Assembly (NCBI GenBank): GCA_030532425.1
Contig: JAUNLD010000018.1
Location: 1 to 45,045, forward strand
Source of the DNA: Lautropia sp.
GTDB taxonomy: Bacteria > Pseudomonadota > Gammaproteobacteria > Burkholderiales > Burkholderiaceae_E
Length of the DNA: 45,045 nt
Direction of reading: 5' to 3'
Shown here: positions 1 to 8,700 of the stretch, in pieces
Numbering within the stretch: position 1 is the first letter of the stretch
Layout of the letters: each line of letters starts with the position of its first letter
Position numbers and translations under genes: made by a program
Notes under the pieces: model-generated
Databases searched by the model: none
The model's input: only the letters and a program-made list of their open reading frames with translations
Told to the model about the DNA's origin: nothing

Positions 1-3000
1 ATCTGGCCGGCCACGCAGGCTTCTTCCGAGAAGATGCCGCCATGCACCTTCACCTTCCAGCGCGACTCGTTCGAGCAGCTGCGGGTGCCGGCGCCGTTGG
101 GCGTCAGGCATTCGACATGGGCACGGTTGATGCCATCGCCTTCCTGCGAGCCGACGCCGATACGCAGGCGGTAGCTGATGCTGACCTCATTGTTGCTGTC
201 GGCACCGATCTGGTCCAGGGTGATGCGCAGCAGACGGCCTTGCTGGTTGAAGGCGGTCTGACGGGCACCCTGAACACGGATCGACCCCGGCTCCAGCTGG
301 AAACCGGCCGGCAGGCGGTCGACGACGACCGGGGACATCGCTGGCCCGGAGCCGTTGTTGCGGATGCGCAGGCGATAGTCCATCAGGTCGCCCACCTCGG
401 CACGCTGGGTGCTGCCGCGCTTCTCGATCGACAGGCTGGCGCGGCTGACCGGCACCGGTGTGTCGACACAGGCACGCGCGGTCAGCGGTGTGGCACCGGC
501 GCCCTCGCCCTGGTTGAGCAGGCTGAGCTGGTTGAACAGACCCTTGCCCTCGCTGCCGGTGCCGGTGGTGCAGCGATTGTTGTCGGTGTTGCTGCCATAG
601 GGGATGCGGATGCGGAACTGCATCTGGTAGACATCCTCGGCCCCTATCGCCAGCGATTGCTGGGCGGCCAGCGGCCAGCTGCCATCGGCGGTGGCCTGGA
701 TGTTCAGCGGACGGCCATTGCGCTGGGCCTGCACGCTCACCACCTGTACGTCCCGGTCGAACGCGGGCAAGTCGGTCAGGGCATAGAGGCCACTGGCCCC
801 GCCCTGGTGCCTGACCGTGATGCGGTAGCTCACCATGTAGTCGGTATCGCTATTGGTCACCGGTTGCACGCTGCCTTCCACCGCCTTGCTCACCGCCAGC
901 GTGGCCGGGATGTCTTTCAGCTCGATGCGGCAGCTGACGTTCATCGCATCGCCCAGTGTCAGGCGGTTGCCCACCAGCGTGCCGCCCGAGCAGATCCATT
1001 TGCCGGTGCGATAACCGGGCAGCACCGGATCGGAGAGCAGATAGACACCGGGGCTGACCGGAGCCACCGTCACCGACTTGCTGCCACTGACGCCACTGAT
1101 GGAGGCCGGGCCATTGGCCGACACCGGGGCATCGTCAGAGGTGGCCGTGCCGCCGTGCTCGTTGATGACGTCCAGCACCAGCGTCAGGCTGACAGGCTGA
1201 TCCGTGTTGTTGATGGTGCAGGTGGCATGCTGACCATTGCCCAGCGTCAGCGCGTTGCCCGTCAGGGTGCCGGCATCGCACTGCCAGGCGCCGGCCACAT
1301 AGCCGCTGAGCGAATCCTCGCGCAGCGTGTAGGTGCCGGGCAGCACCTCCACGTCCGTGACTTCGGCACTGCCGGTCAGGCCCGACAGCGGTGTGGGGCC
1401 GTCGGCATGCAGGCGGAAGTCCTCGGGTCTGGCGGTACGGCCATTGCTGTTGGTCACGGTCTTGACCAGACTCAGGCGTGCCGGAAGATCGTGCAGCGCC
1501 ACGGTGCAGACAGCGACATCACCGTAACCGAGGTTGAGCGCGTAGGGCAGGGTGGGGTCGTTGCGGGTTGCCCGTGGCTGGCCATTGACGACGCATTGCC
1601 AGGCCTCGACCCGATAGCCGTCGGGCGTTCCCACCAGGAGCTGATGCTCGCCGGCAGGTACATTGACACGGGTGATGCTGCTGCTGCCGCTGGTCCCCGT
1701 GATGCCGTTGCTCTGGCCCACCGGGGTGGCCGTCAACGGGACATCGGCCGGTGTGGCGCTGCCGCCATGGGTGTTGGTGACGGTACTGATGAGCGTCAGC
1801 TGCGGAGGCACGGGGCGCTCGGTGAAGTTGTAGTCGCTGCCCGTGTCACCGCTGGCCAGCGTGATGTCGGCAATCTGCTGCTGGTCGGCATGAACGGTGC
1901 CGCCGCTGCTGCCGGCGTGGATGGCACCGGGCAAGGCGGTGACATCACCCAGGCGGCTCAGCTGATAGTTGCCCCCCAGCAGGCCTGCAAAATGGGGGAG
2001 GGCGCTGCCGCTGCAATCGGCCGAATCAAAAACGCGCTGCTTCTGGCCCGGCGTGAAGGCATAGCGGCCCTCCTGATCGGTACGCATCGACAGCAGGATC
2101 TGCTGCCCCTTGCTGTTGGTGCCGCGCAGCTGCACGCACTGGTTGGCCAGCCCCGTGTCCTGCGGGTCGAAGACGTTGTCCTGGGCGATATCGGTGAAGA
2201 CCCGTCCAGCCAGCCCTCCTGTGGCCAGCGACACGCGTACATGCAGATCGGCTTGCGATTCGACGTAATGCAGCTTGCTGCTGGCATCAGGTGATTTGGC
2301 GCCTACATGGTTGGCAAAGATGTTGCCGTCATAGGAACGCAGGGGATCGGTGCTCAGCGACAGCTTCACGTTGTACGGAATGTTGGCCTGGAGCAGGCGG
2401 ATGCTGGGACTGATGCGCACGGCCGTGCTGTCGCCGATGGTGGCGGGGCAGCCATGCGATCCCAGCTCGGTGGCCAGACACCAGCGCGTACTGCCGCCGT
2501 TGAGGGCGTTGCTGGCATCACTCGGATCGTTGTTGATCTCCAGGGGGTTGCGGCTGGTGTAGTAGATGCGCGCGGTCTTGTCGCGATCGGGCGGCGTGAC
2601 CGACACCAGTCGATAGGCGCCCGGATCGAAACTGGAGGCCGGGGAACGGGCATTGAACTTGTGGGCAGGACGTGCCTCACCGTCACCGACGAAGGGCAGC
2701 ACATCGATCATGTCCGGCATGTCCGGCACGCTGATCTGCTGGCCCATCGAGATGAAGACGATGCTGTAATCGAAATCATCACCAGGTTCGATGCGTGTGC
2801 GTGAGGTCTGCTTTTCAAGGCGCACACCGGGGGGCGTCTCCACCCGCACATCGGCTTGCGCGCCCTTGGCGCAGACCACTTCGGCATTGTCGGTGTGACG
2901 TGTCATCACCCAGGTCTGATTGGCCGCCTTGTAGCGGCAATCGCCCTCATAGTCGTTGGCACCGCCACTGATCGACACCAGGTTGCGCACCAGCGTGCCG

Positions 3001-5384
3001 TTGGTCAGATGATTGCTCAGGCGCACCCGGAAGCTGATCGGCGCCATCTGCGCCCCTGCGTCAGCCTCGTTGCCAAAATGTGGCGTCGTGTCGGGAAAAC
3101 GCCAGGTCAGCGTGGTCATGCCGGCCGAGGGCGTGTCTTCCTGCACCTGGGGTTCGTGGGCCTGTCCGCCGACCGTGCTGGAATCCTCCACGTAGTAGAC
3201 CCCTTTGGGCAGGATGTCGGTGATCGTCACCGTATCGGCCAGCTGCGGAAACAGTGTGCTGTAGCTGGGCTGAATGCGATAGGTGAGGAAACTGCCTGCG
3301 GGCACTGGCGAGGTGGCGGCTGAGGCCGGTTCGGTAATGACCTTCGTCACGCGTGAGGTGGTGCGGGTCGGCACCACCAGCAGGTGGTCGCGCTGCTTGG
3401 TCACGTCCATCGGAAAGGATTCCGAAGTGATCTCGGCGCGATTGCGCAGGATGGTGCCCGATTCGATCGGCTGACCCGCCTGACGCACGGCAGCCTGCGG
3501 ACCCTGCACCGTGACGGTACTGGCCCAGGTGCTGCGCAGCATCAGTCCCTTGATGTTGAAAATCGCTGCCGACGACGGGCGGATGCGGCTAAGCTCGGCA
3601 CGCACGTACACCAGGCCGCCGGCGGCTTCGGCCTGCTGCCAGGTGTCGAACCAGCGGATGTTGGTGTCGTTGCAGCTGGCCCGGGAGTAATCCGAACTGC
3701 CGTGCGACGAATACTTGCCGATCAGCTCGTAAGGCGAGGGGGCACTGTCGACACTGGCGAAATACGGCGACTGCCCGGCTGGCGGGGCGCCATAGCTGTA
3801 CCTGATGGTGGCGTTGGCATCTTTCAGGTGCTCGGGGGCGATGCTGGCCGAAAAGTGCGGGGCGATGTCAAAGGCACTGCGATCCAGGATGTCGCACAGG
3901 CTGGCGTTGGTGTGGGTCGTACTGCCCTGGTTGCCGAAACGCAGCACCGAACTCACCGACTGCGTGGGGGCCATGTAGTTGACGATCGAGTCACTGGTGA
4001 TGGCCGGGTCTTTCATGGTGGCACGCGGTGGTGCCAGCGTCAGATCGGGGGTGAAGGCCTTCTGCGCATCACCCTTGCCCTGCGAGGTGATCTCGTGGTT
4101 GTCGGCGTGATAATCCGGGTTGGCCGGTGGTTGTGGAATGTTCTGCCCACTGATCGACTGCCCCTGGATGCGGCTGAATCGCAGTGTATGGTTGACCAGC
4201 ACGTTGTTGGGGTAGTCCTGCTGATCGGTCCAGAGCACCAGTGCCTTGTTGGCCACCCAGAACTCGTCCCTGGGTATGGGGGCGTTGGTCCGCGAATAGG
4301 CGGTGGGGTATTTCTCCAGCAGGGTATTGACGCCCGTCAGCGACAGGCTGACGGTGTTGCGTGTGGTGCCAGGCAGCACGTTGCAGGTACCGCCGTTGGC
4401 AACCGTCCATGCGTCGGTGCCTGCGACCGGGCCGGTATCCGTGACTTTGCCGAAGGTGTTGACGCGTTCGCCGGCCTTTGCACCCGGTATCTGGTTCCAG
4501 CCAGGCACTGCGCTGCCGCAGCCATGACGATAGCTGCCGGTGGCATCCGTCATCCAGTCGATGAGACGAACCGAATTCGGGTAGCCGCTCAGGTCAAGGT
4601 CGATCTGGATCGGCGAGGCCGGGTTCAGTTGTTCCACCCCTTTCTTGCCGCCGCCATCGGGGTTGCGGGCAAAAACACCCACCATCGGCCGGTGGAACAT
4701 GCCGTCGCGCTTGTCGGGCAGGGGGCCGCTTTCGGCCGAGGCGCCGAAGGCGGGCGGCGAGCCGTTGGCGCTCATCTGCACCCGGACATCATAGAAGGGG
4801 GCGGCTGTCACCGTCACCGGCTGGGGCATCGTTGGTGGCACCACCCCGCCGGGGGCCTTGGTCGAGGTCACCTCGATGGCAGGGGTTTGCAGTACCGTGC
4901 CGTTGCGCACGCTGCCCAGAACCCGTGCCTCGAAAGGAATGGTTTGCGTGGCGGAAGAGGTCAGATCGGCCAGACGGCAGATGATGATCTGCCCATCGGC
5001 CGACAGGCTGGAGCCGACATCCAGACACTGCGTGGGCTTCTCCCAGCGTGCAATCGGCTGGCCATCGGCACTCTTGGGCAACGTCAGCCTGATGGTGGGG
5101 GCCTGATCCGCCCCGTTGGAGCTGATCGTGACGTTGTAGCCCACCGAATCATGGGTCCGGACGATGCCGTTCCTGTTGTTGGCATCAAAGCCCGGTCCGG
5201 TCATGGTCAGGTTGAAGTCTTCGGTGCCGTCATAGGCGACTTCATACGTGACCTGATTCACGGACGCCACGGCAGGCAGTGCACTCAACGTGAGCACCCC
5301 GGCCAGCGCCAGTGCACCAGTCAGCGGGCGCAAGCGGATGACGTGGGCGGTGGAAGAAAGCGGGGACATCCCTGATGTGTTCAT
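1..5384 (-). CDS. Giant secreted modular surface protein (SdrD_B/DUF11 type), paralogue A, 3' end outside window
   Basis: The reading frame is open from an ATG at 5384 to the left edge, giving at least 1,794 residues; by comparison with the paralogue at 5745-11060 roughly 145 more are missing. A signal peptide is visible at about residues 18-41 (hydrophobic run, then ALPAVAS). Order of modules: an N-terminal beta-rich region of about 900 residues with DUF11-like pieces (TITDILPKG type), an SdrD_B/Cna-B-like module (LAGRVFTD, DQEGRYAF), three prealbumin-like repeats of about 95-100 residues, then a classical DUF11 domain (VVVDRLPAGFQLEPGSI). It ends at the second SdrD_B-like module. Role inferred: exported cell-surface or fibre protein, since such domains occur in adhesins and long surface stalks. 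No LPXTG or autotransporter domain is seen. No good Shine-Dalgarno sequence precedes the ATG. It is the last visible gene of a minus-strand cluster with its paralogue and a beta-barrel protein. Confidence 0.85.
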   Translation of the reverse strand, partial: MNTSGMSPLSSTAHVIRLRPLTGALALAGVLTLSALPAVASVNQVTYEVAYDGTEDFNLTMTGPGFDANNRNGIVRTHDSVGYNVTISSNGADQAPTIRLTLPKSADGQPIARWEKPTQCLDVGSSLSADGQIIICRLADLTSSATQTIPFEARVLGSVRNGTVLQTPAIEVTSTKAPGGVVPPTMPQPVTVTAAPFYDVRVQMSANGSPPAFGASAESGPLPDKRDGMFHRPMVGVFARNPDGGGKKGVEQLNPASPIQIDLDLSGYPNSVRLIDWMTDATGSYRHGCGSAVPGWNQIPGAKAGERVNTFGKVTDTGPVAGTDAWTVANGGTCNVLPGTTRNTVSLSLTGVNTLLEKYPTAYSRTNAPIPRDEFWVANKALVLWTDQQDYPNNVLVNHTLRFSRIQGQSISGQNIPQPPANPDYHADNHEITSQGKGDAQKAFTPDLTLAPPRATMKDPAITSDSIVNYMAPTQSVSSVLRFGNQGSTTHTNASLCDILDRSAFDIAPHFSASIAPEHLKDANATIRYSYGAPPAGQSPYFASVDSAPSPYELIGKYSSHGSSDYSRASCNDTNIRWFDTWQQAEAAGGLVYVRAELSRIRPSSAAIFNIKGLMLRSTWASTVTVQGPQAAVRQAGQPIESGTILRNRAEITSESFPMDVTKQRDHLLVVPTRTTSRVTKVITEPASAATSPVPAGSFLTYRIQPSYSTLFPQLADTVTITDILPKGVYYVEDSSTVGGQAHEPQVQEDTPSAGMTTLTWRFPDTTPHFGNEADAGAQMAPISFRVRLSNHLTNGTLVRNLVSISGGANDYEGDCRYKAANQTWVMTRHTDNAEVVCAKGAQADVRVETPPGVRLEKQTSRTRIEPGDDFDYSIVFISMGQQISVPDMPDMIDVLPFVGDGEARPAHKFNARSPASSFDPGAYRLVSVTPPDRDKTARIYYTSRNPLEINNDPSDASNALNGGSTRWCLATELGSHGCPATIGDSTAVRISPSIRLLQANIPYNVKLSLSTDPLRSYDGNIFANHVGAKSPDASSKLHYVESQADLHVRVSLATGGLAGRVFTDIAQDNVFDPQDTGLANQCVQLRGTNSKGQQILLSMRTDQEGRYAFTPGQKQRVFDSADCSGSALPHFAGLLGGNYQLSRLGDVTALPGAIHAGSSGGTVHADQQQIADITLASGDTGSDYNFTERPVPPQLTLISTVTNTHGGSATPADVPLTATPVGQSNGITGTSGSSSITRVNVPAGEHQLLVGTPDGYRVEAWQCVVNGQPRATRNDPTLPYALNLGYGDVAVCTVALHDLPARLSLVKTVTNSNGRTARPEDFRLHADGPTPLSGLTGSAEVTDVEVLPGTYTLREDSLSGYVAGAWQCDAGTLTGNALTLGNGQHATCTINNTDQPVSLTLVLDVINEHGGTATSDDAPVSANGPASISGVSGSKSVTVAPVSPGVYLLSDPVLPGYRTGKWICSGGTLVGNRLTLGDAMNVSCRIELKDIPATLAVSKAVEGSVQPVTNSDTDYMVSYRITVRHQGGASGLYALTDLPAFDRDVQVVSVQAQRNGRPLNIQATADGSWPLAAQQSLAIGAEDVYQMQFRIRIPYGSNTDNNRCTTGTGSEGKGLFNQLSLLNQGEGAGATPLTARACVDTPVPVSRASLSIEKRGSTQRAEVGDLMDYRLRIRNNGSGPAMSPVVVDRLPAGFQLEPGSIRVQGARQTAFNQQGRLLRITLDQIGADSNNEVSISYRLRIGVGSQEGDGINRAHVECLTPNGAGTRSCSNESRWKVKVHGGIFSEEACVAGQ
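907..1805 (-). repeat. Three tandem prealbumin-like modules inside paralogue A
   Basis: Three consecutive modules of about 95-100 residues share a frame of conserved positions: LTL..V.N.HGG at the start, a central GP..ISG.SG..V, then PG.Y.L, GYR.G.W.C.GG, a short basic turn and a closing C.I...D.PA. The third copy is the best preserved and is very close, at DNA level too, to the third copy in paralogue B. Boundaries are approximate. Confidence 0.7.
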
Positions 5385-5456
5385 GGCGGACGATGGCGGG
5401 AAAGGTGTTGATTGAAACGCCCGCAACCAGTCACGGTGATGCCTGCTTTCGGTACT

Positions 5457-5488
5457 GCTGCCGGCAACGCGAGGGCGTTGCCGGCAGC
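5457..5488 (-). other. Perfect stem-loop in the leader of paralogue A
   Basis: A 14-bp perfect inverted repeat (arm GCTGCCGGCAACGC) closes a 4-base loop. It lies about 75 bases upstream of the ATG of paralogue A and inside the 360-bp gap behind paralogue B. No T-run follows on either strand, so it is not a standard intrinsic terminator. It could be an mRNA-processing or stabilising hairpin that sets the ratio of the two paralogues, or a dispersed palindrome. The rest of the 5385-5744 gap shows no gene. Confidence 0.55.
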
Positions 5489-5744
5489 GCACGGAAAAGG
5501 CGATGGACCAGTGCGTGTTTCGTGCCTGGTAATGTTTTACTGCGCTTTGGGAAAGGGGGGCAGGGGGTGGCACCGGCCTGTCGATAAGTGGTGCGTGGGT
5601 GATGACGGGAGGGGGGGCAGTGTCTGATCGCCGCGAAAGGCGTGCGGGGCCACAGGCCCAGCCCGCACGGGCACAAGCCCCGCAGCCGGGGGCCCCATCG
5701 GTGCGTCGGACACCGGGGCGGCGGCAGGGGGCTTCCCCCTCACG

Positions 5745-8700
5745 TCAGCGGCCTTGCCGCGTTGTCCTGCTTCGGAAGTAGATCGGCTGCTGTGCGGGGG
5801 ATGGCATGGGGGTGATGCCGGCATTGGCCTGGGCGCTTGCTGCCCCGACCTGTACCTGGCGTGTCCGGACCTGTTGCAGGACACTGGCGCTGCAGCTGCC
5901 CTCGATGAAGTCGGCCCGGTGCAGCATGCCCTTGCGGGCGTCGATGAAGAGGCTGTGGGCATCGCCGGAGTTCTGGGCGCTGCTGGTCACCAGGCGGCTG
6001 CGGCGGGGCAGGGTGCGGCTGTCCACCTTCAGCACGTGGGTGCGCGGGCGCAGGCCGCAGTGGCTGTACTTGCCGTGTGCATCACTCTGCAGCCAGGTGC
6101 CGTTCTGGAAGTACAGCCGCACGCCCGGGATGCCCAGCTCTTCCGCATCCTTGACCGAGTTGCCGTTGCAGTCCACAAAGATCTGGCCGGTCAGACAGGC
6201 TTCTTCCGAGAAGATGCCGGGCAGCACTTTCACCTTCCAGCGTGCCTCGTTGGAGCAGCGCGTGGTGCTGCGGCCGTCGGGCATCAGGCACTCGACATGA
6301 GCACGGTTGATGCCATCGCCTTCCTGCGAGCCCACGGTGGCGCGCAGACGGTAGCGGATGACGACCTCGTTGTCAGGGCGAGCATCGTTTCTGCTGGTAT
6401 GGCGCGGGGCTCCTACCTGATCGAGGGTGATGCGCAGCAGGCGGCCCTGCTGGCTGAGGGCTGTCTGATGGGCCCCCTGGATGCGGATTGAACCGGGCTC
6501 CAGCCGGAAGCCGGCGGGCAGATGGTCGACCACGACGGGGGTGATGGCTGCACCGGAGCCGCTGTTGCGGATGCGCAGCTGGTAATCCAGCGTGTCGCCC
6601 ACCTCGATGCTGCGGCGGGGGCTGCGCTTGTCGATGCTGAGGCGGGCACGCAGGGTCGGCACGGGGGTGTCCAGGCATGCCTGCGCCAGCTGGGGGGCGC
6701 TGCCTTCGGCATCACTCGCCAGATTGTCGAGGCGCACCTGGTTGAACAGGCCGTGGCCGGTGCTGCCGCCCGGAGTGCAACGGTTGTTGGCCACAGGGCT
6801 GCCGTAGGGCACGCGGATGCGGAACTGCACCTGATAGAGGTCTTCGGCACCGATGGCCAGTGCCTGTCCTTCGGCCAGGCGCCAGCCGCCGTGGCCGGCC
6901 GGGCTGGGCGGCCGCGCCAACGCCCGGCCGTTGCGGCTGGCCTGCACGGCCAGCACCTGTACGTCGGGGTCGAAGCCGGGCAGCTCGGTCAGGGTGTAGC
7001 GGCCGTCGGCGCCCGAGCCATGCTGCACGCGGATGCGGTAGCTCAGCAGGTGCTCGTCATCCGTGCCGGCCACGGGCGTCAGTGCGCCGTCCACGGTCTT
7101 GCTCACGTTCAGGGTGGCCGGAATGTCCTTCAGTTCGATACGGCAGGTGATGTTCATGGCATCGCCCAGCGTCAGCCGGTTGCCCACCAGTGTGCCGCCC
7201 GAGCACACCCATTTGCCAATGCGGTAGCCGGGCAGGGCAGGGGTGGCCAGTTCGTACACACCAGGGCTGACCGGGGCCACGGTGACGGCCCGGGTGCCAC
7301 TGATGCCACTGATCGAGGCGGGCCCCTGCGCTGTCACCGGCACATCGGCCAGGGTGGCGGTGCCGCCATGATCGTTGCGCATGTCCACCACCAGTGTCAG
7401 GCTGACGGGCTGGTCGGTGTGGCTGAGGCTGCAATGCACCTGCTGCCCGTTGGCGACCGTGACACGATCGTCCACGAGTGTGCCGCCTTCGCATTGCCAG
7501 GCGCCCGACACATAGTTGGGCAAGGTGTCGGATTGCAGGGTGTAGGTGCCGGCGGGCACGCTGACTGCCGTGATGGCCGGACTGCCACGGGTGCCGGAGA
7601 GGTGCACGGGGCCATCGGCATGCAGCACGAAGTCTTCCGGGCGGGCATGGCGCCCGTGGCTGTTGATGACGGCGGTGTCGAGCGTCAGCTGGCCCGGAAG
7701 GTCCTGATAGCCGAGCGTGCATAGCGCCGTGTCGCCGTAGCCCAGGTCAAGCGTGGGGGCGTTGGCAGGCAGGGCATGTGTCTGGCCATTGAGTACGCAT
7801 TGCCATGGCTCCTGACGATAACCGGGGAGCAGGTTGCCGGCCAGGCGATAGCGGCCCGGGGGCAGGGCCGCGTGGCGCAGGGCGGGTGAATCGGCCGGGC
7901 CATGCAGTGGGGCATGGGCGTCCTGCACGTGACGCGCGCCCAGGCGGATGTCGCTGGCGCTGGCCTGGCCACCGTGGGTATTGTGCAGTATGGCGTTCAG
8001 GCTCAGTCGGGCAGGGTGAGCGATGGCGCTGAATACATAGTTGTCGGCCCATGCGCGCGGCGTCAGCCGGATGTCGTCGATGCGCTGGGCCGTCACTGTA
8101 CCGCCGCCACGCCCGGCCATGCTCCTGCCGGGCGTCATCCCTTTGGGCAGGGCCGGGGCATGCAGCTGATAGGTGCCGGCATTGATGCCCGGGAAGTCCG
8201 TCAGCACCTGGCCCTCGCAGTGCCTGCCCGCATAAAGGCGGCTCTTGCCCTGATGACTGAAATCGAACACGCCCTCCGCATTGGTCAGGGTGGCGTAATG
8301 CACCGGGTGCCCGCGTGTGGTGGTGCCCGACAGCTGCACGCACAACCCGGGCAGTGGCCAGTCGTCAGGATCCTGCTGCCCGTTCTGATTCTGGTCCACC
8401 AGCATGCGCCCCTGCACGCCGGCAGGATCGATCACCCACCCGGGCGGCGTCTGCACCCGCAGGTGCGCCTCGGCGCCTTTGGCGCATGCGGCCAGGCTCT
8501 GGCTGGCGGCATCGTACTGGCAGTCGGGGCTGTCGTCGCCCGCGCCTGCGCTGATGTGGGCAAGATTGCGCAGCACCTGGTTCTCGGTGGTGTGGGTCAG
8601 CACGCGGGTGTGGTAGTGCAGCGGGGGCAGGGCAGGGGCCTGATCCACGGGGCCGGCAAAGGGGGACACGTTGGGCAGCGTCCAGCGTACCGTCGTCATG

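Noticed and set aside
42-5375. Very long open frames on the plus strand
   Set aside because: They are in exact codon register with, and antisense to, the giant minus-strand gene. Their product is Gly/Ala/His/Arg-rich with no domain, a known artefact of high-GC genes.
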